Shown: positions 33,901-43,618 of the stretch, piece by piece
How the letters are laid out: every line of letters begins with the position of its first letter
Position numbering within the stretch: position 1 is the first letter of the stretch
Origin: Nonlabens marinus S1-08
GTDB taxonomy: Bacteria > Bacteroidota > Bacteroidia > Flavobacteriales > Flavobacteriaceae
Direction of reading: 5' to 3'
Assembly: GCF_000831385.1 (NCBI RefSeq)
Contig: NZ_AP014548.1
Coordinates: 1,116,001 to 1,180,000, forward strand
DNA length: 64,000 bases
Made by a program: the position numbers and the translations under genes
Notes under the pieces: model-generated
Databases searched by the model: none
The model's input: the letters and a program-made list of their open reading frames with translations, nothing else
What the model was told of the DNA's origin: nothing

Positions 33901-34368
33901 ATGTTGGAAAAACGAGTTGTGGAGCTGCTAGATGCGGCATTTGAAGAGCGGCCAGATTTATTTTTAATAGATCTGGATATCAGTACTGGTAACGTGATTA
34001 AAGTCATAGTGGATGGAGATCAAGATGTTAAGGTTTCTGATTGTATTTTTGTATCAAGAGCTGTAGAGCATCAACTGGACCGTGAGGAACAAGATTTTTC
34101 TCTAGAAGTGACAAGTGCAGGAGTAGGTAAGCCGTTGAAAAATTACCGACAGTTTGTGAAGAACATTGGTAGAACGCTGGAAATCACAGATAGGGAAAAG
34201 ACCAAAGAAACTGGTGTCCTGGAAAGTGCCGATAAGGATCAAGTAACCATTACATGGAAAGCTAGAGAGCCTAAGCCGGTCGGGAAAGGAAAAGTTACAG
34301 TTGAGAAAAAGTGGTCGATAGCCTACGAGGATATCAAACAAGCAAAAGTTGTTATAACATTTAATTAA
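33901..34368 (+). CDS. rimP: Ribosome maturation factor RimP
   Basis: 155-residue cytoplasmic factor needed for 30S subunit assembly. The N-terminal alpha/beta domain (1-80, with LFLIDLDISTGNVIKVIVDGD and the CIFVSRAVEHQLD segment, then FSLEVTSAGVGKPLK) and the C-terminal SH3-like barrel are both present. The start is the ATG at 33901, 7 nt after the leader hairpin. It is the first gene of rimP-nusA-infB, an order conserved in most bacteria, and the nusA ATG lies 9 bp after its stop. Confidence 0.95.
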   Translation: MLEKRVVELLDAAFEERPDLFLIDLDISTGNVIKVIVDGDQDVKVSDCIFVSRAVEHQLDREEQDFSLEVTSAGVGKPLKNYRQFVKNIGRTLEITDREKTKETGVLESADKDQVTITWKAREPKPVGKGKVTVEKKWSIAYEDIKQAKVVITFN

Positions 34369-34377
34369 AAAGTGAAT

Positions 34378-35610
34378 ATGGAAAATCTCGCATTGATCGA
34401 GTCTTTTTCTGAGTTTAAAGATGATAAAATGATAGATCGCGTCACCTTGATGGCGATCTTGGAAGATGTTTTTAGAAGTGCTCTAAAAAGGAAATATGGT
34501 GAGGATGACAATTTTGACATCATTATCAATCCAGACAAGGGTGATTTAGAAATATGGCGTAATCGCGTCGTGGTAGCAGACGGAGAGGTTGAAGATGAAA
34601 ATTCAGAAATTTCCCTTACTGAAGCTCGTAAGATTGAGCCCGATTATGAAGTTGGCGAGGATGTGGCGGAAGAAGTAAAGTTGATCCAGCTGGGTCGACG
34701 CGCGATTCTTGCATTGCGTCAAAACTTGATCTCTAAAATTCATGAGCATGACAATACTAATATCTTCAAACACTTTAAAGAGTTAGAAGGTGAATTGTAT
34801 AATGCTGAGGTACATCACATCAGACATCGTGCAATTATCTTACTGGATGATGATGGTAATGAAATCATCATGCCTAAAGACCGACAGATACCATCTGACT
34901 TCTTCCGCAAGGGTGAAAATGTAAGAGGTATTATTGAAAGTGTTGAGTTAAGAGGTAATAAGCCTAACATTATTTTGTCGAGAACTTCTCCTAAATTTTT
35001 GGAGAAATTATTTGAACAAGAAATCCCTGAAGTATTTGATGGTTTAATTACTGTTAAAGCGGTAGTTCGTGAGCCGGGAGAGAAAGCTAAAGTAGCTGTA
35101 GATAGTTACGACGATCGTATTGATCCTGTAGGAGCTTGTGTAGGAGTAAAAGGAAGCCGTATTCATGGCATTGTTCGTGAGTTAGGAAATGAAAATATTG
35201 ATGTGATCAACTGGACAGCAAATACGCAACTCTATATAGGTAGAGCGTTGAGTCCAGCAAAAATTGTCTCCATCACTATTGATGAAGAAAATAAAAAGGC
35301 TGAGGTTCGCTTGAATCCAGAAGAGGTTTCTAAAGCCATCGGTCGTAGAGGTCATAATATTAGATTAGCCGGTAAATTAACAGGCTATGAAATTGATGTG
35401 ATCCGTGAAGGAGTAGAGGAAGATGTTGAGTTAACAGAATTCTCTGATGAAATCGAAGGATGGATTATTGAAGAATTAAGTAAGATAGGTCTAGATACTG
35501 CAAAGAGTGTATTGGAGCAGGATGTAGATGATTTAGTAAAGCGTACAGATCTGGAAGAGGAGACCATCGTTGAATTGATGAACATCCTTAAGTCAGAATT
35601 TGAAGATTAA
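34378..35610 (+). CDS. nusA: Transcription termination/antitermination factor NusA
   Basis: 410 residues from the ATG at 34378; a GTG two codons earlier (34372) is possible but less likely. Domains in order: N-terminal RNA-polymerase-binding domain (1-125), S1 domain (about 128-195), two KH domains (about 200-340, with VGVKGSRIHGIVRELGNENIDVINW and IGRRGHNIRLAGKLTGYEIDV), then a short C-terminal helical tail with one HhH-like region. The second acidic repeat of E. coli NusA is missing, as is usual outside Gammaproteobacteria. It pauses polymerase and promotes hairpin termination, and may act on the hairpin in its own leader. Confidence 0.96.
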   Translation: MENLALIESFSEFKDDKMIDRVTLMAILEDVFRSALKRKYGEDDNFDIIINPDKGDLEIWRNRVVVADGEVEDENSEISLTEARKIEPDYEVGEDVAEEVKLIQLGRRAILALRQNLISKIHEHDNTNIFKHFKELEGELYNAEVHHIRHRAIILLDDDGNEIIMPKDRQIPSDFFRKGENVRGIIESVELRGNKPNIILSRTSPKFLEKLFEQEIPEVFDGLITVKAVVREPGEKAKVAVDSYDDRIDPVGACVGVKGSRIHGIVRELGNENIDVINWTANTQLYIGRALSPAKIVSITIDEENKKAEVRLNPEEVSKAIGRRGHNIRLAGKLTGYEIDVIREGVEEDVELTEFSDEIEGWIIEELSKIGLDTAKSVLEQDVDDLVKRTDLEEETIVELMNILKSEFED

Positions 35611-35638
35611 GAATTAAAAGACAACCCATAGGTATTTT

Positions 35639-38470
35639 ATGGCCGAAGTAAAAAACATGAGACTCAATAAGGTGCTGAGAGAATTTAATATCTCTCTAGA
35701 CCGCGCTGTGGAATATCTCTCTGCCCAAGGCATTGAGATCGAGGCTCGCCCTACCACAAAAATTGACGCGTCCGTCTATCAAGCATTAGCTGATGAGTTT
35801 CAAACAGACAAAAGCAAAAAAGTAGCTTCTAAAGAAGTTGGTGCAGAGCGTCGTAAAGAGCAGGAAGAACTGCGCTTACAACGCGAGCAGGAACAAGAAG
35901 AGCGACAACGCAAGCAGCAGGAGGTCGTCAAAGCCAAGGCTGAAGTTACTGGTCCTAAAACTGTGGGTAGTATTGATCTGGATGCCGGTAAAAAAACGGC
36001 CCCAGAAAAAACCACCGATAACGTTGAGGTCAATAAACAACCAGAAGAGAAGAAAGCGGAAGCTGTAAAAGAAGCGGTTCAGGAACCTGAAGTTGTTTCT
36101 AATAGGCCTAAAGTTTCTGGAACGACGGTTAAAGGTAAAATTGATCTGGATAAAGGAAAGCCGAAAGCAAAGAAGGAAGAGCCTAAAGCCGCTCCTGTAG
36201 CTAAAGCTGAACCTGCAAAACCAGAGGTGGCAAAAGAGCCAGCGAAGCCTGTTGAAGAGAAAAAGACAGAGCCAGCAGCTGCAAAAGCATCTGAAACACC
36301 TGTCAAGGAAGAACCTGCGGCGGCAGAAACTGCCGAGGGAGAATCTGCTGATGGTGAAGTCATCAAGACAGAATACAAAAAATTAGGTGGCCTTAAGGTG
36401 ACCGGGCAAAAAATCGATCTTTCGAAATTTGCCAAGCCTAAGAAGAAAGAGGATAATAAGCGCAAGCGCAAACGTATCACTAAACCAGGTGCCGCAGGCG
36501 GTACTAAAGGTGGATCACGTCGTGGAGCTCCAGGGGCAGGGCGTAAAAATATTGTCAAGGCAGAGCCTACTGAAGAAGAAATCCAAAAGCAGGTTAGAGA
36601 GACTCTTGAAAAGCTTCAAGGGAAATCTTCTAAATCTAAAGCAGCCAGATACCGTAGAGATAAACGTGATACCCACCGTGAGAAAGTGGAAGCTCAAGAA
36701 CAAGAGCAAGCGGAAGACAAAAAAATCCAGGTTACTGAGTTTGTAACAGTAAGCGACTTGTCTACCATGATGGACGTGCCAGTGAACCAGGTAATTGGTG
36801 CTTGTATGTCACTGGGTATGATGGTAACCATGAATCAACGATTGGATGCTGAAACGATGACTATCGTAGCAGAGGAATTCGGTTTTGAAATGGACTTTGT
36901 CAATGCAGATATTGAAGAAAGTATTGCGGAAGTTGAAGATACTGAAGAGCAATTAGTAACTCGCGCTCCTATCGTTACCGTAATGGGTCACGTAGATCAC
37001 GGTAAAACATCACTTCTGGATTACATCCGTGAAGAGAATGTTATTGCTGGTGAGAGTGGTGGAATTACACAGCACATAGGTGCATACGGAGTAGAATTGA
37101 AAGGTGGGCAAAAAATCGCCTTCCTTGATACTCCTGGTCACGAGGCCTTTACCGCAATGCGTGCACGTGGTGCGCAGGTAACTGACCTTGCTATTATTGT
37201 AATTGCTGCAGATGATGATGTGATGCCGCAAACTAAAGAGGCAATTAGTCACGCGCAAGCAGCGGGTGTCCCTATTGTTTTTGCAATTAATAAGGTAGAC
37301 CGCGATGCGGCAAACCCAGAAAAGATTAAAGAATCCTTAGCTAACATGAATTTGTTAGTAGAAGATTGGGGTGGTAAAATCCAATCCCATGATATCTCGG
37401 CCAAAACTGGACTGGGGGTTGCAGAACTTCTTGAGAAGGTATTGTTAGAGGCAGAATTATTGGATCTTAAAGCAAACCCGGACAAACAGGCTACAGGTAC
37501 TGTTGTAGAGGCATTCCTTGATAAAGGTCGTGGATATGTATCTACTATATTAGTACAAGCTGGAACCTTGAAAGTGGGTGATTATGTACTAGCTGGACGT
37601 ACGCATGGTAAGGTAAAAGCGATGCAAGATGAACGTGGGCACGATGTGCAAGCAGCTGGTCCATCTACACCTGTATCCATACTAGGTCTAGATGGTGCGC
37701 CACAAGCAGGTGACAAATTCCATGTGTTTGAGGACGAAAGAGAAGCGAAGTCCATTGCTTCTAGAAGAACTCAATTACAACGTGAGCAATCTGTAAGAAC
37801 TCAGAAAACTCTTTCTCTTGATGAGATTGGAAGACGTATTGCACTTGGTGACTTTAAAGAACTGAACTTGATCCTTAAAGGTGATGTGGATGGTTCTGTG
37901 GAGGCATTAACAGATTCCTTCCAGAAATTATCTACTGAGGAAATTCAAGTAAATATTATACACAAGGCAGTTGGTGCGATCACAGAAAGTGATGTGCTAT
38001 TGGCAAGTGCTTCTGATGCGATCATTATCGGATTTAATGTACGTCCACAAGGAAATGCAAGATCTGTAGCTGAACAGGAAGAGGTAGATATCAGAATGTA
38101 CTCAATCATCTATGACGCGATCAATGATCTTAAAGATGCCATGGAGGGAATGCTTTCTCCAGAGCTTAAAGAAGAGATTACAGGATCTGCTGAAGTTAGA
38201 GCAACATTTAAAATCTCTAAAGTCGGTACCATCGCAGGTTGTATGGTTCAAGATGGTAAAATCTACCGCAATAGCGGCGTGAGATTGATACGTGATGGTG
38301 TAGTAGTTTACACGGGTGAACTGTCTACATTGAAACGATTCAAAGACGATGTTAAGGAGGTAGCTAAAGGTTACGAGTGTGGTATACAAATCAAGAACTA
38401 CAACGACTTACAAGAAGGCGATGTAATTGAGAGTTTCCGTGAGGTAGAGGTAAGAAAGAAGCTTAAGTAA
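35639..38470 (+). CDS. infB: Translation initiation factor IF-2
   Basis: GTPase that places initiator tRNA on the 30S subunit. 943 residues: a short N-terminal IF2_N fold (about 1-55), a very long charged Ala/Lys/Glu/Pro-rich linker (60-360), a second IF2_N-like domain (about 365-425), then the G domain with G1 GHVDHGKT (450-457), G3 DTPGHEAF and G4 NKVD, and the C-terminal domains 2-4. The long linker is normal for Bacteroidota and is the source of several spurious antisense reading frames. It ends the rimP-nusA-infB operon and is followed by a strong terminator. Confidence 0.97.
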   Translation: MAEVKNMRLNKVLREFNISLDRAVEYLSAQGIEIEARPTTKIDASVYQALADEFQTDKSKKVASKEVGAERRKEQEELRLQREQEQEERQRKQQEVVKAKAEVTGPKTVGSIDLDAGKKTAPEKTTDNVEVNKQPEEKKAEAVKEAVQEPEVVSNRPKVSGTTVKGKIDLDKGKPKAKKEEPKAAPVAKAEPAKPEVAKEPAKPVEEKKTEPAAAKASETPVKEEPAAAETAEGESADGEVIKTEYKKLGGLKVTGQKIDLSKFAKPKKKEDNKRKRKRITKPGAAGGTKGGSRRGAPGAGRKNIVKAEPTEEEIQKQVRETLEKLQGKSSKSKAARYRRDKRDTHREKVEAQEQEQAEDKKIQVTEFVTVSDLSTMMDVPVNQVIGACMSLGMMVTMNQRLDAETMTIVAEEFGFEMDFVNADIEESIAEVEDTEEQLVTRAPIVTVMGHVDHGKTSLLDYIREENVIAGESGGITQHIGAYGVELKGGQKIAFLDTPGHEAFTAMRARGAQVTDLAIIVIAADDDVMPQTKEAISHAQAAGVPIVFAINKVDRDAANPEKIKESLANMNLLVEDWGGKIQSHDISAKTGLGVAELLEKVLLEAELLDLKANPDKQATGTVVEAFLDKGRGYVSTILVQAGTLKVGDYVLAGRTHGKVKAMQDERGHDVQAAGPSTPVSILGLDGAPQAGDKFHVFEDEREAKSIASRRTQLQREQSVRTQKTLSLDEIGRRIALGDFKELNLILKGDVDGSVEALTDSFQKLSTEEIQVNIIHKAVGAITESDVLLASASDAIIIGFNVRPQGNARSVAEQEEVDIRMYSIIYDAINDLKDAMEGMLSPELKEEITGSAEVRATFKISKVGTIAGCMVQDGKIYRNSGVRLIRDGVVVYTGELSTLKRFKDDVKEVAKGYECGIQIKNYNDLQEGDVIESFREVEVRKKLK

Positions 38471-38490
38471 AACAAAGCTCGTTATAAATT

Positions 38491-38525
38491 AAAAAGCCGT
38501 TCCAAATCATTGGAACGGCTTTTTT
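38491..38525. terminator. Strong bidirectional terminator between infB and the SPOR-domain gene
   Basis: Perfect 15-bp stem AAAAAGCCGTTCCAA / TTGGAACGGCTTTTT with ATCA loop and a T run on the right, A run on the left; serves both convergent genes. Confidence 0.92.
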
Positions 38526-38596
38526 ATGAACTGATATCTGGTAGAAGCTCTTTTACTTACGCTCTGATATTTCTCTCTAGAGTTGTCTAGTGCTTT

Positions 38597-38971
38597 CTAA
38601 GGTTTCAAAACCTTAGCGTTAGGAAACGAGCGTTGGATCGTCAATAGCGCACGGTCGGCTTCTAGACGACTGCGGTATTTTCCTATCCATACCTTGTGAT
38701 TGGGAGCATCATACATCAATTCAGATTTCCAACTTAATCCAAGTGCATCATATCTAGATTGAACGCTAGAGGCTTCTTGATTGCTGCCTTGAAAAATATG
38801 AATGGTGAACCTATCGTTGAACTCCCCTTTTTTATCCATGTCTAATTTGGTGGTCACCAGTCGTTCAAGAACCGCTTCATTAACCTTAGAGGTGCTCTGT
38901 GCAAAACCTATTTGGGACGTAAGAACCACACTACCAATAAGTAAGATGGATTTAATCGTTTTTGTAATCAT
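38597..38971 (-). CDS. Small exported SPOR-domain protein
   Basis: 124 residues: signal peptide (MITKTIKSILLIGSVVLTSQIGFAQ), a short linker and one SPOR domain (about 50-124) with the usual RFTIHIFQGS opening, the SSVQSRYDALGL helix, and the KVWIGKYRSRLEADRALLTIQRSFPNAKVLKP closing strand-helix-strand. SPOR domains bind denuded glycan strands of septal peptidoglycan, so a role near the division site or in envelope maintenance is likely. It is a single gene, divergent from the cytochrome operon with a palindrome copy between them. Confidence 0.88.
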   Translation of the reverse strand: MITKTIKSILLIGSVVLTSQIGFAQSTSKVNEAVLERLVTTKLDMDKKGEFNDRFTIHIFQGSNQEASSVQSRYDALGLSWKSELMYDAPNHKVWIGKYRSRLEADRALLTIQRSFPNAKVLKP

Positions 38972-38989
38972 AGCAACGTTTTTGGTGAG

Positions 38990-39009
38990 TTCGCTTTCGC
39001 GAAAGCGAA
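38990..39009. repeat. Palindromic repeat, perfect 20-bp copy between divergent SPOR and act operons
   Basis: Full TTCGCTTTCGCGAAAGCGAA preceded by GAG and followed by C; 19 bp before the SPOR-protein ATG, so it lies in its 5' leader or promoter. Confidence 0.95.
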
Positions 39010-39077
39010 CATCTATTTAGAACCTTTATAAATTAATTTCTTCATTATCTCCTCCCAAAATTAAACCATTTATGACC

Positions 39078-39085
39078 TATTTTTG
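39078..39085 (+). promoter_or_regulatory. Possible -7 promoter element of the act-cox operon
   Basis: TATTTTTG fits TAnnTTTG, 70 nt before the actA ATG. No TTG at the right distance, so this is a modest call. Confidence 0.4.
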
Positions 39086-39155
39086 CAAGGCATTAAGGAT
39101 ACGGTAGACTACTGTAAATATTGTGCCAAAGTTATCGTAATAATTATTAAACGAG

Positions 39156-40508
39156 ATGACAAAAAAGAATTTACATCTTTCATCATTACAGCTGTTTCTA
39201 GCTTCCTTATTCTTGGTTTTTTCCATGATGAGCGCATCTGCTCAAGAGGATTTGACTACGTCAGACGGTGAGCCTGCTGTGCCTGTTGAAGCTACTACAG
39301 ACGCTGGAACCGTTGGAAATGCGACTCAAGGTGAGGCGTTATTTAAAGCAAACTGTGCTGCATGTCACAAGTTGTACAAACGTGCTACAGGACCTGCGCT
39401 ATTTCAAGTATCGCAACGTCATGACCGCGAGTGGTTGTACGAGTGGATCAAGAACTCTGCTGCCTTAATTGCTAGTGGGGATCCAGAAGCTGTTGCCATC
39501 TACAATGAGTACAACCAGTCTAACATGAATGCGTTCCCTCAGTTATCCAACAGCGATATTGACGATATTCTTGCTTATACAGATACGGAGCCGCCGGTTC
39601 CTACCGCTGCAGTAGCTGGAGTTGATGAAGTTGCAGGTGGTGGTGCTAGCAGTGAAACTACTAACAATATAGTATTAGGTGTTTTAGCCCTCGTGCTAAT
39701 TATCCTAATCGTGGTATTGTTTGCAGTAAACGCTACTCTTAAAAGATTTGCTGCTGCTAATGGTATTCAAACAGAGTTTGAAGAAGATAAGCCTGCAAGA
39801 ACTCCTATCTGGAAAGCCTTTGTTCAAAATCAATTCTTAATTTTAGTTACAGCGATTTTCTTGCTGCTGGCAAGTGCTTATTTTGTGTATGGTGCTTTTA
39901 TGAGTGTAGGTGTTGACCAAGGCTATGCGCCAGTGCAACCTATTCACTATTCGCACAGGATTCACGCGGGTGTAAGTCAGATTGAGTGTAAATACTGTCA
40001 CTCGAGTGCTAGAGAGTCTAAGCATTCTGGTATCCCATCCTTAAACGTTTGTATGAACTGTCACAAGTCTATTGCAGAGGTTTCTGATGATACGTATGCT
40101 GAGGGAATGGAAGAATACGGTGTTGATTACAATAAGGAGATTCAAAAATTATACGCTGCCACAGGATGGAGTGAAGCAGAGCAAGCTTATACAGGTGAGG
40201 AAGAGCCAGTAAGATGGGTTCGTATTCACAACTTGCCAGACCTTGCTTACTTTAATCACGCGCAACACGTAACTGCAGGTAATATTGATTGTCAAACCTG
40301 TCACGGGCCGGTTGAAGAAATGGAAATTATGTACCAATATTCTCCATTAACTATGGGATGGTGTATTAACTGTCACCGCGAAACAAATGTTGATTTGGAT
40401 AACGGTTACTACGAAGAGATCCATAAAGAATTGTCTGAGAAAAGAGGTGGTCGTCAATTGACGATTGCAGACTTAGGAGGACTTGAATGTGGTAAGTGCC
40501 ACTATTAA
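39156..40508 (+). CDS. actA: Alternative complex III subunit A: monoheme domain fused to pentaheme cytochrome c
   Basis: Periplasmic cytochrome that takes electrons within the quinol-oxidising alternative complex III. 450 residues with six CxxCH heme sites: CAACH (Cys67) in an N-terminal cytochrome c domain, then, after a membrane helix (about 172-192) and a second one (about 228-250), CKYCH, CMNCH, CQTCH, CINCH and the final CGKCHY in the pentaheme part. The signal sequence is at 1-29. Plain ActA has five hemes; the added monoheme domain is common in Bacteroidota as far as I recall. First gene of the operon actABCDEF-coxBA. Confidence 0.93.
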   Translation: MTKKNLHLSSLQLFLASLFLVFSMMSASAQEDLTTSDGEPAVPVEATTDAGTVGNATQGEALFKANCAACHKLYKRATGPALFQVSQRHDREWLYEWIKNSAALIASGDPEAVAIYNEYNQSNMNAFPQLSNSDIDDILAYTDTEPPVPTAAVAGVDEVAGGGASSETTNNIVLGVLALVLIILIVVLFAVNATLKRFAAANGIQTEFEEDKPARTPIWKAFVQNQFLILVTAIFLLLASAYFVYGAFMSVGVDQGYAPVQPIHYSHRIHAGVSQIECKYCHSSARESKHSGIPSLNVCMNCHKSIAEVSDDTYAEGMEEYGVDYNKEIQKLYAATGWSEAEQAYTGEEEPVRWVRIHNLPDLAYFNHAQHVTAGNIDCQTCHGPVEEMEIMYQYSPLTMGWCINCHRETNVDLDNGYYEEIHKELSEKRGGRQLTIADLGGLECGKCHY

Positions 40509-40528
40509 AACAATAGCTTTAGAAATTT

Positions 40529-43500
40529 ATGGCTACTACTAAAAAATACTGGAAAAGCAGCGCTCAACTTGATGAGAGCAATGAGATGGTAAAATCTCTT
40601 GAGCAAAACGAGTTCGCTACCGCTATTCCAACCGAAGAGTTTTTAGGAAACGATAAAGCGATGGAGGCTTCTAGCACCACGCGTCGTGACTTCCTTAAAT
40701 ACGTAGGGTTCAGTACTGCAGCAGCATCTCTTGCGGCTTGTGAAGGGCCTGTAATTAATTCTGTTCCTTATGTGAACCAGCCAGAGCGCTTGATTCCAGG
40801 AATGGCAAATTACTATGCGACTACCATTGCAAATGGATATGATTTTGCAAGCGTGGTTGTGAAAACTCGTGAGGGGAGACCTATCAAGATTGAAGGCAAT
40901 AGAGATATCAATGCTCGCGGTAATGCAAATGCTCGTGTTCATGCATCCGTTCTAGGGTTGTATGATAACAATCGTTTAAAGACTCCTTTAGTTAAAGGTA
41001 AAGAAGCAACTTGGTCGCAGTTAGATGAAGAGGTTCGTCAGCAATTGAATGCAAATGCTGGAAAGCAAATCGTTTTCTTAACCCAAACTTTTGCAAGTCC
41101 TTCTGTTACAAAATTGATGGAAGAATTCAAAGCAGCCTATCCTAATGTACGCCAAGTAGTCTACGATACGGTAGGTGAAGACGCAGCATTGGATGCTTTT
41201 GAAGCAAAATACTTTCAGCGCGGTCTTGCAGACTATGACTTTAAAGATGCGGAATGCATCGTGGGTGTAGGAGCAGACTTTGTGGGTGATTGGCAAGGTG
41301 GTAATTTTGATACCAACTACGCACAATCTAGAGTTCCTAAGAATGGGAAGATGTCTCATCACGTTCAGTTTGAGTCTAACATGACTCTTTCTGGTGCTAA
41401 TGCAGATAGACGTTACCCAGTAACTCCAACGGAACAAAAACAAATTATAGCAGCTCTTTACAGTAAGGTAGTTGGCGGTTCTGCCAACAGTAATCTTTCT
41501 GATAAAGTGGCTAAAGCTGTGGAAGAAGCAGCACAATCTTTACGCCGTGCTGGTAGTAAAGCTGTCGTTCTTTGTGGTATTCCTGATCAAGGAGCGCAAC
41601 AATTGACGTTAGAAATCAACGAGAGACTCGGTAGTACGATTATCGATACAGCCGCGCCTATTTTGACCCGTCAAGGTAGCCGTGCAGCAGTGAATCAACT
41701 GGTGAAAGACATGGAAAGCGGTGCCGTGGGTGCTGTGTTTGTTGCAGGTGTTGATCCGGTTTACAGTTATGATGAAAGTGACGCTTTCGCGAAAGCGTGG
41801 AAGAATGTACCTCTTAAGGTATCTTTTGCATCTCGTTTAGATGCTACAGCAGCACAGTCTGACTATGTAGCCACTACACCTCACTACCTAGAATCATGGG
41901 GGGATGTAGAAATGAAGAAAGGAACAGTTTCCTTAATGCAGCCTACCATCCAGCCGTTATTCGACACGCGCCAGATGCAAGACTCTTTATTGAAGTGGTC
42001 TGGTAGCGATGTGTCTTATAAGGATTATTTAAAGAACAGTTCTACGGCCAACGGTTCCAGCTGGAATCAATCGCTACAGGATGGTTTCTATACCGCAACA
42101 GCATCTGAGACTTTGGGTGGTGATGTGGAAACACCAACCGTAAATAACGCAAGTGCATTACGGGACTTGTCTGCAGCTACAAAAACAGGTGATTTTGAGT
42201 TGGTGTTGTATACTAAGACAGCTCTAGGAGATGGTTCACAAGCGAACAACCCATGGTTGCAGGAGCTTCCTGATCCTATCACAAGAACTACTTGGGATAA
42301 TTACATGACAATCTCGCAAAAGGATGCAGAGCGTCTAGGGATTGAAAACTATAACGTAGCAAATGGTGCTTTAGACGGTACCTATGCTATTGTTAAAATG
42401 GACGGTGTGGAACGTAAAATTCCAGCATTGATCCAGCCAGGTCAAGCAGAAGGTACCGTTGGTATCGCTTTGGGTTACGGTCGTACGGCTGGAATCCAAG
42501 AGGAGATGCAAACAGGTGTGAATGCATTCCCGTTCTTTAAGAATGGAGTATCTATTCAATCTGTGGGTGTTGTATCTGGTGGTGGTATTCACGAGTTTGC
42601 TTGTACACAATTGCAAAATACCATGATGGGTCGCGATATCATTCGTGAAACAGACATGGCAACTTATTTAACAGGAAATAAGGATTACTTCAATCCTATG
42701 CCTGAGGTTTCTTTGAATCACATTGAAACCCCAGTAACTTCTCCAGATGTAGATCTTTGGGAAAGTTTTGATAGGTCTGTAGGACACCATTTCAACATGT
42801 CGATTGACTTGAACGCTTGTACAGGTTGTGGTGCATGTGTTGTTGCTTGTCATGCAGAAAATAATGTGCCTGTAGTTGGAAAAACTGAGGTAAGAAGATC
42901 AAGAGATATGCACTGGTTGCGTATCGATAGATACTACTCTTCTACCGATAGTTTTGAGGATGATGAGGCTAAGAAAGATGGTTTCTCTGGATTGTTTGGA
43001 GAAAATGGATCTCTTGGAGGTTTCGGAGAGTTGGAAATCCCAGCTGATGAGCCACAGGTTGCTTTCCAGCCATTGATGTGTCAGCACTGTAACCACGCTC
43101 CATGTGAGACGGTTTGTCCAGTCGCAGCATCTTCACACGGTCGTCAAGGTCAAAACCACATGATTTACAACCGTTGTGTAGGTACCAGATATTGTGCGAA
43201 CAACTGTCCATATAAAGTTCGTCGATTCAACTGGTTCTTGTACAATGGAAATGATGAGTTTGATTACCATATGAATAATGATCTAGGTCGCATGGTTATC
43301 AATCCAGATGTTACCGTACGTTCTAGAGGTGTGATGGAGAAATGTTCTATGTGTATTCAAATGACACAGATGACCATTCTTGAAGCCAAAAAAGACGGTC
43401 GCATGATTGAAGATGGAGAATTTGCTACGGCTTGTTCTAATGCTTGTTACAATGGTGCCATTACTTTTGGAGATATCAATGATAAAGATTCAGAGATCTA

Positions 43501-43600
43501 CAAAGTGAAGCAACAAGATCGTATGTATCACTTATTAGAAGAAGTTGGAACAGAGCCTAACGTGATGTATCAGGTTAAGGTAAGAAACTATAATAACTAA
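40529..43600 (+). CDS. actB: Alternative complex III subunit B: molybdopterin-oxidoreductase-like iron-sulfur protein
   Basis: 1023 residues. A Tat-like signal TTRRDFLKYVGFSTAAASL (50-68) is followed by a lipobox Cys71, and, unusually, preceded by about 48 residues of cytoplasmic-type sequence; this is the TAT-variant type of ActB. Residues about 75-720 are the molybdopterin-oxidoreductase-like fold without cofactor-binding Cys. The C-terminal 250 residues bind iron-sulfur clusters: CTGCGACVVAC, CQHCNHAPCETVCP, CVGTRYCANNCPYKVRRF and CSMCIQ...CSNAC. The palindrome at 41782-41797 encodes DAFAKAW. It passes electrons between quinol-side and heme subunits. Confidence 0.95.
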   Translation: MATTKKYWKSSAQLDESNEMVKSLEQNEFATAIPTEEFLGNDKAMEASSTTRRDFLKYVGFSTAAASLAACEGPVINSVPYVNQPERLIPGMANYYATTIANGYDFASVVVKTREGRPIKIEGNRDINARGNANARVHASVLGLYDNNRLKTPLVKGKEATWSQLDEEVRQQLNANAGKQIVFLTQTFASPSVTKLMEEFKAAYPNVRQVVYDTVGEDAALDAFEAKYFQRGLADYDFKDAECIVGVGADFVGDWQGGNFDTNYAQSRVPKNGKMSHHVQFESNMTLSGANADRRYPVTPTEQKQIIAALYSKVVGGSANSNLSDKVAKAVEEAAQSLRRAGSKAVVLCGIPDQGAQQLTLEINERLGSTIIDTAAPILTRQGSRAAVNQLVKDMESGAVGAVFVAGVDPVYSYDESDAFAKAWKNVPLKVSFASRLDATAAQSDYVATTPHYLESWGDVEMKKGTVSLMQPTIQPLFDTRQMQDSLLKWSGSDVSYKDYLKNSSTANGSSWNQSLQDGFYTATASETLGGDVETPTVNNASALRDLSAATKTGDFELVLYTKTALGDGSQANNPWLQELPDPITRTTWDNYMTISQKDAERLGIENYNVANGALDGTYAIVKMDGVERKIPALIQPGQAEGTVGIALGYGRTAGIQEEMQTGVNAFPFFKNGVSIQSVGVVSGGGIHEFACTQLQNTMMGRDIIRETDMATYLTGNKDYFNPMPEVSLNHIETPVTSPDVDLWESFDRSVGHHFNMSIDLNACTGCGACVVACHAENNVPVVGKTEVRRSRDMHWLRIDRYYSSTDSFEDDEAKKDGFSGLFGENGSLGGFGELEIPADEPQVAFQPLMCQHCNHAPCETVCPVAASSHGRQGQNHMIYNRCVGTRYCANNCPYKVRRFNWFLYNGNDEFDYHMNNDLGRMVINPDVTVRSRGVMEKCSMCIQMTQMTILEAKKDGRMIEDGEFATACSNACYNGAITFGDINDKDSEIYKVKQQDRMYHLLEEVGTEPNVMYQVKVRNYNN
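41782..41797. repeat. Palindromic repeat, 16-bp core, inside actB
   Basis: CGCTTTCGCGAAAGCG read in frame as AFAKAW; flanks differ from the 20-bp form. Confidence 0.95.
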
Positions 43601-43618
43601 GAAACTAATCAACGCATT

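Noticed and set aside
36079..36558. 159-residue antisense frame over infB
   Set aside because: Comes from the Ala/Lys/Pro-rich linker of IF-2 read backwards; not a gene.
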